Positions 33,630 through 43,068 are shown, counted from the first letter of the stretch. The stretch: DNA of 55,875 bases from Bacteroidaceae bacterium (GCA_017616445.1 JAFZYE010000030.1:1-55875), one strand, 5' to 3'. Translations and numbers: made by a program. Notes: generated by a model from the letters alone, not told the origin.

Positions 33630-34925
33630 CTAACGTTTTGCGTCTAAATTCTTCAGTCTTGGATACCTAAACGCGATGCAGAGGAGGACAGCAATGCCGA
33701 GGGCGAGGGGGTAGTAGAGATAGCGGACGATGTCGATAGGGGTGATGGAGGTAGCCTTCAGGCATTCATTGGCCAGACTGGTGGCGATAAGTACCTGGGC
33801 ACCGTAGGGTAGGAGTCCCTGAGTGAAGCACGACATGGTGTCGAGGATGCTGGCTACCTTGCGGTTGTCGAGTCCGAAACGCTGGGAGATGTCGTGTGCG
33901 ATGCTGCCTGTGGTGATGATGGCGACGGTGTTGTTTGCGGTACAGATATTGACCAGACACACCAGGGCTGCGATGCAGTATTCGGCTCCTCGCTGTCCGC
34001 TGATGTTGCGCGTGAGTCGGTTGATGATGTAGCTGATGCCTCCATTATGTCGTATCATGGCCAGCATGCCGCTTGCCAAGAGGGTCATGATGATGAGTTC
34101 GCTCATACCCATCATTCCTTCGGCGATGCTGCGGAACCAACCGAACAGGTCGTAGTCGCTTCCTGTCATCCCGATGATGCCTGTAGCGACGATACCGATG
34201 GTGAGTACGAGCAATACGTTCATGCCGCATACAGCGGTGATGATGACGATGAGGTAGGGGAGTACCTTGAGGAAATTGATGGGTTGAAGGTCTGTGGGTG
34301 CTGCGATGTCGCTTCCCATCACGGCATAGATGACAAGCATGATGAGGGCGATGGGGAACACAATCCGTGAGTTGACCTTGAACTTGTCGCTCATCTTGCA
34401 TTGCTGGGTCTGCGTGGCTACGATGGTGGTGTCGCTGATGAAGGAGAGGTTGTCGCCAAAGAAAGCACCTCCAACCACGATGGCAACCACGAGGGCGGTA
34501 CTGATGTCTGACTGTGAGGCGATGCCTGCTGCTACCGGGGTGAGGGCTGCGATGGTGCCTACGGAGGTGCCGATGGCCAACGAGATGAAACAGGCGGCGA
34601 GGAAGATGCCTGCCAGAATCATGGAGTGGGGGAGTACGACCAATGCCATATTCACGGTTGCATCGACGGCTCCCATGGCTTTGGCTGCACCTGCGAACCC
34701 GCCTGCCAGGATGAAGATCCACAGCATCAGCATCATGTTCTTGCTGCCTGCACTCTTCGAGAATATCTGAATGCGGTGGTTGATGCTTCCTTTTGTGATG
34801 GCAATCGCATAGATGGAGGAGATGAGGAACGCTACGATGATAGGTACCTTATAGAAGTCCTGCACGATGATGCTGGTCACCAGATACAGGCACAGGAACA
34901 CAAATAATGGGGAAAGTGCAAGCAT
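33630..34925 (-). CDS. Na+/H+ antiporter, NhaC family
   Basis: 431 residues from the ATG at 34925 (MLALSPLFVFLCLYL); a 446-residue frame to 34970 exists, but the promoter box lies inside it. About twelve membrane segments. Conserved stretches include GTSVGTIAALTPVA and GGAFFGDNLSFISDTT (the charged FGDNLSP-like motif of NhaC) and TANNTVAIITTG. It exchanges Na+ for H+ across the inner membrane. The last codons (NLDAKR) come from the TTAGACGC low-complexity tract. Divergent from the MltF-like gene. Confidence 0.85.
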   Translation of the reverse strand: MLALSPLFVFLCLYLVTSIIVQDFYKVPIIVAFLISSIYAIAITKGSINHRIQIFSKSAGSKNMMLMLWIFILAGGFAGAAKAMGAVDATVNMALVVLPHSMILAGIFLAACFISLAIGTSVGTIAALTPVAAGIASQSDISTALVVAIVVGGAFFGDNLSFISDTTIVATQTQQCKMSDKFKVNSRIVFPIALIMLVIYAVMGSDIAAPTDLQPINFLKVLPYLIVIITAVCGMNVLLVLTIGIVATGIIGMTGSDYDLFGWFRSIAEGMMGMSELIIMTLLASGMLAMIRHNGGISYIINRLTRNISGQRGAEYCIAALVCLVNICTANNTVAIITTGSIAHDISQRFGLDNRKVASILDTMSCFTQGLLPYGAQVLIATSLANECLKATSITPIDIVRYLYYPLALGIAVLLCIAFRYPRLKNLDAKR

Positions 34926-34943
34926 AATTGATTGATTTGATGG

Positions 34944-34972
34944 CAAATTTACAAAAAATGCATAATTCACAA
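34944..34972 (-). promoter_or_regulatory. Promoter of the NhaC-like gene
   Basis: Minus strand: TTG (34972-34970), 18 bp, TAAATTTG (34951-34944), about 19 bp before the ATG at 34925. Confidence 0.6.
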
Positions 34973-35005
34973 TGCATAATGTATAATTTATTTATATTAT
35001 TTTTG

Positions 35006-35013
35006 TAATTTTG
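35006..35013 (+). promoter_or_regulatory. -7 box of the MltF-like gene
   Basis: TAATTTTG. It overlaps a TTG at 35011 that would be a longer start, which argues for the ATG at 35023 or 35032. Confidence 0.55.
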
Positions 35014-35022
35014 CACCTCAAA

Positions 35023-36165
35023 ATGACAGAGATGACAGTTTTTCATCATAAATGTAGCTACCTGATTGCAGTCATTATACTGACGGCTCTCATCGGTTGT
35101 AAGCAGGAGAAACCCCGCGAACTGGGTGTGTTTCGTACACCGAACGCCACAGAGAGTCTGGACCTGGATGCCATTCAGTCGAACGGTGAACTGATTGTGC
35201 TGACACAGTATGGGGCACAGAGCTATTTTGAGTTCTATGGTGAGGGATATGGAACACTGTATAAGCTGGCTGATGCCTATGCACAGAGTATCGGGTGTAA
35301 GGTGCGGGTGGATGTGATGCGTTCGGAAGCCGAACTGAAGCAACACCTGCTCGATGGTGATGGTGACATCGTGACGTATGGGATGACTGTGGACGATACG
35401 CTGAAGGAGCAGTTTCTGTTGTGTGGCGAGCGCGAGCTGACACACTTCATCGACAGTCTGAAACCCATTGCGTGGCTCGTGAGGAAAGACGCTCCGCTCC
35501 TGGCTCAATCGGTGAACGACTGGATGGCTGCGAACGAGACGCAGTTCAAGGACATGACCACCTTACGAATCACAGACGGAACAGGACGTGTCTACACTCC
35601 ACGCCGTCGTACCTATAGTCCGATGCTCAACAGAGCGACAGGACAGATTTCGCAGTTCGACCATCTCTTCAAGAAATATGCTACCCAATGTAACTGGGAT
35701 TGGAAACTCCTGGCTGCCCAAGCCTATCAGGAGAGTGCGTTCGACCCCACCGCCGTTTCTTATATGGGTGCGCTGGGACTGATGCAACTCATGCCGACTA
35801 CCGCTCGCAACATGGGTGTGAGCATCTCACAGGCATTCGACCCTGAGACCAATCTCCGTGGAGCTGTCCGACTGATCAACCAGCTGAACGACTACTATGG
35901 TTCGATTGCCGACAGGAACGAACGCATCAAATTCATCTTGGCTGCCTATAATGCTGGTGCAGGACATATAGATGATGCCCGTAGTCTGGCACGCAAGTAC
36001 GGAAAGAATCCTGACCTTTGGAATGGGAATGTGGACCAGTGTGTGCTCCATCTGAGCGAAGCCCGTTACTTCAACGACGAGGTGGTGAAGCATGGATATA
36101 TGCGAGGCACAGAGACTTACCAGTATGTGTATAGTATCATGGACCGATGGGGAAGCTATAGATGA
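35023..36165 (+). CDS. MltF-like membrane-bound lytic transglycosylase (lipoprotein)
   Basis: 380 residues from ATG 35023; ATG 35032 is equally possible given the promoter. Lipobox LIGC near residue 26. Residues about 55-210 are a truncated solute-binding-protein (SBP_bac_3) domain, and about 220-375 a lysozyme-like SLT domain with catalytic Glu in AYQESAFDPTA (near 237), GALGLMQLMPTTA and YNAGAGH. It cleaves peptidoglycan to anhydromuropeptides at the envelope. MltF of E. coli has the same two-domain order. Confidence 0.9.
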   Translation: MTEMTVFHHKCSYLIAVIILTALIGCKQEKPRELGVFRTPNATESLDLDAIQSNGELIVLTQYGAQSYFEFYGEGYGTLYKLADAYAQSIGCKVRVDVMRSEAELKQHLLDGDGDIVTYGMTVDDTLKEQFLLCGERELTHFIDSLKPIAWLVRKDAPLLAQSVNDWMAANETQFKDMTTLRITDGTGRVYTPRRRTYSPMLNRATGQISQFDHLFKKYATQCNWDWKLLAAQAYQESAFDPTAVSYMGALGLMQLMPTTARNMGVSISQAFDPETNLRGAVRLINQLNDYYGSIADRNERIKFILAAYNAGAGHIDDARSLARKYGKNPDLWNGNVDQCVLHLSEARYFNDEVVKHGYMRGTETYQYVYSIMDRWGSYR

Positions 36166-36287
36166 AGTTAAGAGTTAAGAATTAAGAGTTAAGAAAAATA
36201 GACGTTAGCGAGTTGACAATTGACAGTTGAAGAGACGAGACTTTAGACGCTAGACTTTAGACTTTAAACTATAGAAGTTAAGCATAA
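36166..36287. repeat. A/T-rich low-complexity tract
   Basis: GTTAAGAATTAAGAG words followed by TAGACTTTAGACGC words, as at 8366 and 47284. Confidence 0.5.
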
Positions 36288-36292
36288 AAAAT

Positions 36293-36315
36293 AACAGCTG
36301 ACAAAATCAGCTGTT
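36293..36315 (-). terminator. Terminator of ssrA
   Basis: AACAGCTGA/TCAGCTGTT, a perfect 9-bp stem with a 5-nt loop, followed on the minus strand by a T-rich tail. Confidence 0.75.
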
Positions 36316-36387
36316 TTATGTAGTGGAGCTGGCCAAAACAGCATGGAATGCTGAAAAAAACGGACGATTCCCGGAAGCGGAACGAAG

Positions 36388-36783
36388 TGGAGCTGGAGGG
36401 AATCGAACCCTCGTCCAAACAAGGAGACCATAAGCTTTCTACATGCTTAGTTCAGTTTTGGTTTTCGTGATGTGACCTGACTTGAACCATCGAGTCACAC
36501 CCTTATCCTCTAAAGTTTCACTCGAGGCACGAGGCTGCCAAGAGCTATTCCTGAATTTGCCGCACCGCTTGTCTAAACGCCTCAGGAAGGGGGCTTTCAG
36601 GGCGATGTCTCGTTCCCTAGTCTAACTAAGGAATAAAGCGATCTACTATACTTCGATCAAGCTGCGAGAGCATAAGTATTGTTGCCAGATAAAATTTATG
36701 AAAGATGGGATTAAAGAGCCACCCAACAACGCTCTGCATGCTTACCTACCACCTCGGCTTGCTGTCAAATCCATGTCAACCCC
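36388..36783 (-). ncRNA. ssrA: Transfer-messenger RNA
   Basis: About 396 nt. The acceptor stem pairs GGGGTTG (5', 36783-36777) with CAGCTCC (3', 36395-36389). The T-arm is in the GGGTTCGATTCCCTCCAGC-type end, and CCA is not encoded. The tag reading frame (36686-36657) gives GNNTYALAA then TGA, close to other Bacteroidota tags. It rescues stalled ribosomes and marks the product for proteolysis. Confidence 0.97.
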
Positions 36784-36828
36784 AGTAGTATTTAGACTTT
36801 AGCAGTTGCGCTCAACTGGAAAAGCGTG

Positions 36829-36858
36829 CAAAGATACAAAATATTTACCATTTGACAA
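36829..36858 (-). promoter_or_regulatory. Promoter of ssrA
   Basis: Minus strand: TTG (36858-36856), 19 bp, TATCTTTG (36836-36829). The transcript would start about 40 nt before the mature 5' end. Confidence 0.7.
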
Positions 36859-36956
36859 TTTACAATTTACTATTTTTGCTTATTCCATAGATGTTTTTTT
36901 CTCATTTGTTCAGATTGTGCACTTTTATGGGGGTTGGAAGGGCTTTGACGGAAAAG

Positions 36957-36986
36957 TTATTAACATTATCAACAGAGTTTTCAACA
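36957..36986 (+). other. Three DnaA-box-like 9-mers
   Basis: TTATTAACA (36957), TTATCAACA (36966, directly abutting) and TTTTCAACA (36978). All are one or two changes from the TTATCCACA consensus and all point the same way, about 90 bp upstream of dnaB. Confidence 0.4.
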
Positions 36987-37038
36987 GGGAGGTTGAAAAA
37001 TAATTCACAATGCATAATGCATAATGCATAATAAGTCG

Positions 37039-37046
37039 TAACTTTG
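37039..37046 (+). promoter_or_regulatory. -7 box of dnaB
   Basis: TAACTTTG, 25 bp before the start codon. The -33 region lies in an ATGCATAATGCATAAT tract and has no clear element. Confidence 0.5.
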
Positions 37047-37071
37047 CAAGCCGAAAAGATAAAGTGAGATT

Positions 37072-38625
37072 ATGCCAACAACAACGAATAAACGTCCAGC
37101 AAAGAAAAAAAAGAGTGAAGAAGTGGTTCAGATCGTAACCGACTTGGGTCGTCAGCAGCCGCAAGCTGTTGACTTCGAAGAGGTGGTGATCGGTGCCTGC
37201 CTGATTGAACAGGAGGCATTCGGACAGATTGTCGATATTCTGAAACCTAAGTCGTTCTATGAGACCAAACACCGTCTGATATTCGAAGCTATCCAAAGTC
37301 TGTCGGCCGAGAACAAACCGATAGACATACTGACCGTTACGGAACAGATGCGTGTGAATGGCACGTTGGAGCAGGCTGGTGGTCCGTATTATATTGCAGA
37401 ATTGAGTAATAAAGTGGTCTCGTCGGCTCATATCGAGTATCACGCCAAGATCATCGCTCAGAAAGCTTTGGCACGCGAACTCATCACCTACGCCAGTCGT
37501 ATTCAGGAAGATGCCTTCACCGAAGGACAGGATATCGATGAGTTGATGCAGACAGCAGAGGGAAAGCTGTTTGAACTGTCGAAGTCGAATATCAAGAAGG
37601 ACTTCGTACAGATTGACCCTGTGCTCAACGAGGCCTATAAGATGATAGAGGAAGCTGCCCATAATACAGATGGTATATCGGGTATCAGCTCCGGGTTCTA
37701 TCAGCTGGATGAGATCACGAATGGTTGGCAGCGATCGGACTTAATTATCATTGCTGCACGTCCGGCTATGGGAAAGACCGCATTCGTGCTATCTATGGCC
37801 AAGAATATAGCCATCGACAGTCGTGTTCCTGTTGCGATGTTCTCGCTCGAAATGTCGAATGTGCAGTTGGTAAACCGTTTGTTAGTGAATGTATGTGAGA
37901 TTCCAAGTGAGAAACTGCGCAGTGGTCAGCTGGCGCCATACGAGTGGCAGCAGTTGAGCGTCAAGATGCAGGCGTTGTATGGCGCTCCGCTCTATGTCGA
38001 CGATACGCCTTCGTTGTCTGTTTTTGAACTCCGAACCAAAGCACGTCGACTGGTGAGGGAACATGGGGTGCAACTGATACTGATTGACTACCTTCAGCTG
38101 ATGAACGCATCGGGTATGAGCTACAACAGCCGTCAGGAAGAGGTGTCAACGATTTCGCGTAACCTGAAGGCTTTGGCGAAGGAACTGAACATCCCGATTA
38201 TCGCTTTGTCGCAATTGAACCGTGGTGTTGAGAACCGTATTGCAGGTGCAGCAACCGAAGAGCAGAAGGACACACACCGTCCGCAGTTGGCCGACTTGCG
38301 TGAGTCGGGTGCCATTGAGCAAGATGCTGATATGGTTTGTATGATTCATCGTCCAGAGTATTACGGCATCATGAAAGACACGCATAACCGTTCGTTGAAA
38401 GGTATTGCGGAAATCATCATTGCCAAGCATCGTAACGGTAAGACGGGCGATGTGAAACTACGGTTCGTGGGAGAGTTCGCACGATTTGCAAACATGACGG
38501 ACGAAGTCCCAATGCCTGGTGAGGATCCGCAATCGGGCCTGATTCAGTCGAAGATGAATCAAGTGGTCTTGTCTGATGACGATCCGTTAGGTGGTAATTC
38601 TCCTGCAGGCGATTCACCGTTTTGA
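37072..38625 (+). CDS. dnaB: Replicative DNA helicase DnaB
   Basis: 517 residues. A basic N-terminal tail (1-14), the all-helical N domain (about 30-140), linker, then the RecA-like motor: Walker A ARPAMGKT (229-236), Walker B LILIDYLQLM (about 335-344), and the SQLNRGVENR and DLRESGAIEQDADMVC loops. It unwinds DNA at the replication fork and loads primase. No intein or frameshift is present. The acidic tail DDDPLGG is usual in Bacteroidota. The upstream DnaA-box-like cluster is noteworthy. Confidence 0.97.
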   Translation: MPTTTNKRPAKKKKSEEVVQIVTDLGRQQPQAVDFEEVVIGACLIEQEAFGQIVDILKPKSFYETKHRLIFEAIQSLSAENKPIDILTVTEQMRVNGTLEQAGGPYYIAELSNKVVSSAHIEYHAKIIAQKALARELITYASRIQEDAFTEGQDIDELMQTAEGKLFELSKSNIKKDFVQIDPVLNEAYKMIEEAAHNTDGISGISSGFYQLDEITNGWQRSDLIIIAARPAMGKTAFVLSMAKNIAIDSRVPVAMFSLEMSNVQLVNRLLVNVCEIPSEKLRSGQLAPYEWQQLSVKMQALYGAPLYVDDTPSLSVFELRTKARRLVREHGVQLILIDYLQLMNASGMSYNSRQEEVSTISRNLKALAKELNIPIIALSQLNRGVENRIAGAATEEQKDTHRPQLADLRESGAIEQDADMVCMIHRPEYYGIMKDTHNRSLKGIAEIIIAKHRNGKTGDVKLRFVGEFARFANMTDEVPMPGEDPQSGLIQSKMNQVVLSDDDPLGGNSPAGDSPF

Positions 38626-38660
38626 TACATTTTCTCACTTTATAAATTGTTGTTTTTGGG

Positions 38661-38689
38661 TGGACGTTTGTTGCAGAAACAAGCGTCCA
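38661..38689 (+). terminator. Terminator-like hairpin after dnaB
   Basis: TGGACGTTTGTT pairs with AACAAGCGTCCA (one G-U). A strong T-run does not follow. Confidence 0.5.
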
Positions 38690-38788
38690 TCTGCTTTGTA
38701 AATACGGTTAGCGGTTAACGGTTAGCGGTTGGAACATTAAAAATACAATTTATTTTACATTTTATATTCTACATTATACATTATTTTG

Positions 38789-38796
38789 TATCTTTG
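38789..38796 (+). promoter_or_regulatory. -7 box of the lipoprotein gene
   Basis: TATCTTTG, 23 bp before the ATG. The preceding sequence is an A/T-rich tract, so the -33 element is uncertain. Confidence 0.5.
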
Positions 38797-38819
38797 CATT
38801 CGAATTCAGTACAGCAAGT

Positions 38820-39692
38820 ATGGAAAAGAGATGGCTCCTTTGGTTTGTTCTGTTACCCTGCTTCGTCGCCTGTTCACATCAGGAACCGATGGACGACGAG
38901 AATGCCGTGTATTACTGGCGAACAGAATGGCGGCTTGACTCGCTGGAGCAGGACTTCCTGACGAAGTATGATGTCCATAAGGTGTATTGCCGCTATTTCG
39001 ATGTGGTGATTGACGGACTAGACACCAACGAGCCCCATCCCAATGCAACCATCACGTTTGTGGATGCTGTCCCGTCGAGCCTGGAAATCATTCCTACGGT
39101 CTATATCACCGAGGCTTGTATCCATCAGCCACATACAGGTCTGGCACAGAAGCTGGTGCAGCGTATCGTGCAGATGAACGAGACCAACGATATCATGAGT
39201 GTGAAGGAGATTCAGATTGACTGTGACTATACTCTACGCAGCAAAGGTGTCTATTACGACTTTCTGAGCGAAGTACGCGAAGAGGCCCGCAAGCATGATA
39301 TGCGGCTTTCGACCACCATCCGTCTGCATCAGTTGTCGATGTCAGCTCCACCAGTTGACTACGGGGTGCTGATGATTTACAATACAGGCGATCCACAGAA
39401 GTTCATGGAGCGTAACCCCATCCTCGACCTGCGTGATGTACAACCCTATCTGCGTTATCTCGACAGCTATCCGCTTCCGTTGGCTGCAGCCTATCCCGTC
39501 TTTCGGTGGGTGCGTACCATCAGCAATGTGCCTATTATTCAGGATGTGGAGGCAGACGAAATCCTACGTGTGAAGACTGCAGTCGAGAATGAGCGCGACG
39601 GCCTGCGACACACCATCTTGCTCTACCATTTGGATCATGATAATATAAACAGATATGAACAAGAAACATTCGATGCGATTTATCGCCGTTAA
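38820..39692 (+). CDS. Lipoprotein of unknown function
   Basis: 290 residues. Lipobox FVAC with Cys18, so it is lipidated and probably on the outer membrane. I see no named domain. The middle (EIQIDCDYTLRSKGVYYDFLSEVREEARKHDMRLSTTIRLHQL) alternates strands and amphipathic helices as in a TIM-barrel-like fold, but no catalytic motif is certain. It overlaps the next gene by up to 38 bp, so the two are translationally coupled and likely act together. Confidence 0.75.
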   Translation: MEKRWLLWFVLLPCFVACSHQEPMDDENAVYYWRTEWRLDSLEQDFLTKYDVHKVYCRYFDVVIDGLDTNEPHPNATITFVDAVPSSLEIIPTVYITEACIHQPHTGLAQKLVQRIVQMNETNDIMSVKEIQIDCDYTLRSKGVYYDFLSEVREEARKHDMRLSTTIRLHQLSMSAPPVDYGVLMIYNTGDPQKFMERNPILDLRDVQPYLRYLDSYPLPLAAAYPVFRWVRTISNVPIIQDVEADEILRVKTAVENERDGLRHTILLYHLDHDNINRYEQETFDAIYRR

Positions 39693-41730
39693 TCCAAGGC
39701 TGAGGACTGTTGCCTTGTGCCTTTTGTCATTCGCTTTCTTCCCACGCGAAGCAGTTGCGTGCGCTTGGAATATTACTCACAATTATTACCTCTTTCATAT
39801 CTATGACAACGAGGAGTTCCGTGAGCGTGTCGACCGCATCTCACGCGACAACTGGAAAGTGTATCTTGGCTCAACAGAAGAGTACTATTATTTCGATGCC
39901 AAGGAAGTGAAGGACTTTGCACAGAAGAAAGGTGACGAACTGATGGTGAGCTACGTGGACAACTTGGAGCGCTATCTCAACTGTTCAAATGAGGTGGAGG
40001 CCGAATCGTGGGATTATCCGACGAAAGACGAACTGGCCCAGCGAAACCGTGTGCTCAACTCTGTGCTTCAGTATGCGAAGAGTAAGTTGACGTCTCGTCT
40101 GCGCAGTCAGCATGGATTGTTGGTGATGCGCTGCAATATGTTGCTGGGCAAACATGCTGATAATGTTCAGTTCTGGGAGCAGACCGCATCCAAGTATATA
40201 GAGTCGGTCTATAAGGAGATGATGCAGAATATCTATGCAGGTGCACTCTACAAGACCGGACAACTGGATAAGTCGGGACAGCTCTTTGCTGAGATGGGCG
40301 ACTGGCAAAGCCTGATGACGCAGTATTATCTGAAACGTTCTTATCAGGCCATCCGTGAGGAGTATGAGCACAACCCGAACTCAGCCGTATTGCCATTCCT
40401 GCTACAGGACTTCGTCAACAACAGTCAGGAAGCTGTCGATGAGGATGGCTACGGAAAAATGTTCGTGCGCGACATCTCAACAAGAGAGGCTCAGCAGATG
40501 ATTCTGTTTGCAGGACAGGTCGTTCAAGAGGGTAGGTCGAAGGTGCCGGTCATGTGGCTGACCGCCAAGGCATGGCTCGAGTTCATGTTGGGCAATCGTC
40601 GTCAGGCTGTTACGGATATCAACCAGACCGTGAATCTCGAAGGAACAGATTGGATGAAGAATGCAGCACGCGTGATTCGTCTGTATATAACTGTAGCTCA
40701 GTCGTCGAAGGTCGATTCGCAGTTCGACTCTTATGTGGCAACCGAATTGGAATGGATGGAACTGATGAACCGTGAAACACGTGATGCCTTCTTTGAGAAT
40801 GCACTCGACCGTATCGTTCATCAGTACCTTGCAGCCAAATATGCGAAAGCGGGTCGTGTAGAGACATCCATGGGACTTCTTGCTGCTACCGATGCATACG
40901 AGTATAGTGAAGCACTCGACACACTCGAGGTACACTCGCTCATCAGTCTCCTCCATTATTTCGATGCACCAGCCAATCCGATCGATCGTTATCTCAGCTC
41001 ACATATCGATAATGACGCTTACAACATGGATGACCTCATCGGTACCAAATACCTGCGCCTCTGTCAGTGGGACGAAGCCATCAGTTGGTTGAAGAAGGTG
41101 CCGATGTCGTATTATAACAACAAAGGCTATGCTGTCTATGCAGCTAAACGAACGACAAAGGTCGAACCCTGGATCAAACGACAGTGGTTGCCTTCAGAAA
41201 TGGAGTATGAGGCAGCGGAACAGCACATGACCACCAATCCTAAGATAGACTTCGCAACTGACATACAAAGTCGCGAGCGTCAGTTGGCGAAACTCAAAGG
41301 TAAGAACTATCAGCAGGCCTGCTATGACCTCGCAGTCCGTTATGCCCAGGCAAGCTATACGGGCGATTGTTGGTTCCTGATGCGAGACGGTAAGAGTTAT
41401 ATGGATACTTTACGTGTTCATGAGGTGGACCTTCATGCCAAGGCGATAGAACTGTTATGTCAGGCAGCAGAGACGACCGACGTGCAGTTGAAGGAACGTG
41501 CTTTGTTTGCGTTGTCATTTGGTGACCTCTATCCAGAAGGGGACAGGTGGTACCGTTCAGAGTGGAATACACAGACAGGGAAGTATCGCACAATTGCACA
41601 GCCGTCAGCCAGTCAGTACAAGACCTTTAGTGCACTTGCCGATTTCGAAAAGACCAACAGCAAGGGCGTCAGCACCTACGTGTCACGTTGTGACGAGTAT
41701 ATCCAGTTCCGTAAGTTCTATAAGAATTAA
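39655..41730 (+). CDS. Large exported helical-repeat protein of unknown function
   Basis: 691 residues. A signal sequence is followed by CAWNITHNYYLFHIYD. The start could be the ATG at 39655 or at 39673. Much of residues 150-690 is made of amphipathic helix pairs (e.g. GALYKTGQLDKSGQLFAEMGDW; RQLAKLKGKNYQQACYDLAVRYAQ) that resemble tetratricopeptide-type repeats. No catalytic motif is recognised. Coupled to the lipoprotein upstream; the MATE gene starts three bases after its stop, so all three may be one operon. Confidence 0.75.
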   Translation: MNKKHSMRFIAVNPRLRTVALCLLSFAFFPREAVACAWNITHNYYLFHIYDNEEFRERVDRISRDNWKVYLGSTEEYYYFDAKEVKDFAQKKGDELMVSYVDNLERYLNCSNEVEAESWDYPTKDELAQRNRVLNSVLQYAKSKLTSRLRSQHGLLVMRCNMLLGKHADNVQFWEQTASKYIESVYKEMMQNIYAGALYKTGQLDKSGQLFAEMGDWQSLMTQYYLKRSYQAIREEYEHNPNSAVLPFLLQDFVNNSQEAVDEDGYGKMFVRDISTREAQQMILFAGQVVQEGRSKVPVMWLTAKAWLEFMLGNRRQAVTDINQTVNLEGTDWMKNAARVIRLYITVAQSSKVDSQFDSYVATELEWMELMNRETRDAFFENALDRIVHQYLAAKYAKAGRVETSMGLLAATDAYEYSEALDTLEVHSLISLLHYFDAPANPIDRYLSSHIDNDAYNMDDLIGTKYLRLCQWDEAISWLKKVPMSYYNNKGYAVYAAKRTTKVEPWIKRQWLPSEMEYEAAEQHMTTNPKIDFATDIQSRERQLAKLKGKNYQQACYDLAVRYAQASYTGDCWFLMRDGKSYMDTLRVHEVDLHAKAIELLCQAAETTDVQLKERALFALSFGDLYPEGDRWYRSEWNTQTGKYRTIAQPSASQYKTFSALADFEKTNSKGVSTYVSRCDEYIQFRKFYKN

Positions 41731-41733
41731 GTG

Positions 41734-43068
41734 ATGAAATCCAAATCTCTGACTTGGAGTATCATCTCGTTGGGCTTCCCCATGATTGTGGGGCAGTTGG
41801 GTATTGTGTTCCAGAGTTTTGCCGACACGATGATGGTAGGCCAATACGGAACGATGGAACTGTCGGCTTCGGGATTCGTGAACAACATGTTCAACATGGT
41901 CATCTTCTTCATGTTGGGCATTTCCTACAGCACGATTCCTATTGTGGGTGCCCTGTTTGGCCGTCGCGACTATGTGGGTACGGCTCGTTCCCTGCGCGAA
42001 AGCCTGTTGGTGAACATCACCTGCGGATTTGTTGTTGCGCTGTTGTTATTGCTGCTTTATGTCAACCTCGACCGTCTGGGACAGCCCGAGGAACTGTTGC
42101 CGCTGATACGTCCTTATCTCCTCACTCAGATAGCATCGCTCCCGTTTCTGGCCGCATTCAATTCCATGAAACAGTTTTCCGATGCGTTGGGCCGTACACG
42201 CACTCCGATGTGGATTTTGCTTACATCGAACGTGTTGAATGTGGTGCTCAACTACCTGCTGATATATGGTAAGTGTGGATTGCCCGAGATGGGTTTGTTG
42301 GGTGCAGGCGTAGCTACTTTCCTTGCCCGTACGTTCCTTCCGTTGGCGATGTCGGTCATTCTGTTGAGTCGTTCTTATCAGCCTTTTGTGCGTCCCGCAT
42401 CCAATGCTTCGGCAAAAAATGTGACGCGTCTTGGTGTCGTCCATCTGCTAAGCGTAGGGTTCCCTATCGCCATTCAGCTATGTCTTGAAGCATCTGCATT
42501 CAACATTACCGCTTTGTTCATGGGATGGCTGGGGGCGATTCCTTTGGCCGCACATCAGGTGATGGGTACCGTCTCCACCCTTTGTTTCCAGATATTGTAT
42601 GGCGTAGGAGGAGCTGCTTCGATTCTGGTGAGTCAGTATCGGGGTCAGAACGACCTTGTGATGGTGCAGCGTACGGTAAAGACTGCCTACATCATCGGTT
42701 TATGCTGTGCAGGCTGTATGACGACGCTGATTGTGTTAGCCTTCCGACCACTTGTTTCGTTGTTCACGACCAGCGATGAAGTTGTTGCTGTGTTGTTGAC
42801 GATGCTCCCTTGTTTTGTTGTCTATCAGTTTGGCGACTGCACACAAATCCTCTTTGCGAATGTGCTGAGGGGATTGGAAGCCGTGAAACGTATGATGCTT
42901 CATGCGTTCATTGCCTACATTGTCGTAAGCATTCCCCTCAGTTATGTTTTCGCATTCGTGCTTGGGTGGGGTAGTGCCGGCGTGTGGTGGGGTTTCCCGT
43001 TCGGCTTGTCCACCGCAGGTCTGCTGTTCTGGCTGGAATACCGCCGCAGCGGGTACGCTAATAGATAA
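41734..43068 (+). CDS. MATE-family multidrug/sodium antiporter
   Basis: 444 residues from the ATG at 41734 (a GTG one codon earlier is in frame). Twelve membrane segments in two related bundles. The N-terminal LGFPMIVGQLGIVFQSFADTMMVG and the second-half FPIAIQLCLEASAFNITALFMGWLG are the MATE signatures. It exports cationic compounds in exchange for Na+ or H+. It follows the helical-repeat gene by three bases. The substrate is unknown. Confidence 0.9.
   Translation: MKSKSLTWSIISLGFPMIVGQLGIVFQSFADTMMVGQYGTMELSASGFVNNMFNMVIFFMLGISYSTIPIVGALFGRRDYVGTARSLRESLLVNITCGFVVALLLLLLYVNLDRLGQPEELLPLIRPYLLTQIASLPFLAAFNSMKQFSDALGRTRTPMWILLTSNVLNVVLNYLLIYGKCGLPEMGLLGAGVATFLARTFLPLAMSVILLSRSYQPFVRPASNASAKNVTRLGVVHLLSVGFPIAIQLCLEASAFNITALFMGWLGAIPLAAHQVMGTVSTLCFQILYGVGGAASILVSQYRGQNDLVMVQRTVKTAYIIGLCCAGCMTTLIVLAFRPLVSLFTTSDEVVAVLLTMLPCFVVYQFGDCTQILFANVLRGLEAVKRMMLHAFIAYIVVSIPLSYVFAFVLGWGSAGVWWGFPFGLSTAGLLFWLEYRRSGYANR

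Noticed and set aside
36806-37003. 65-codon plus frame before dnaB
   Set aside because: Covers the ssrA promoter, a low-complexity tract and the DnaA-like boxes; no homology-like features.
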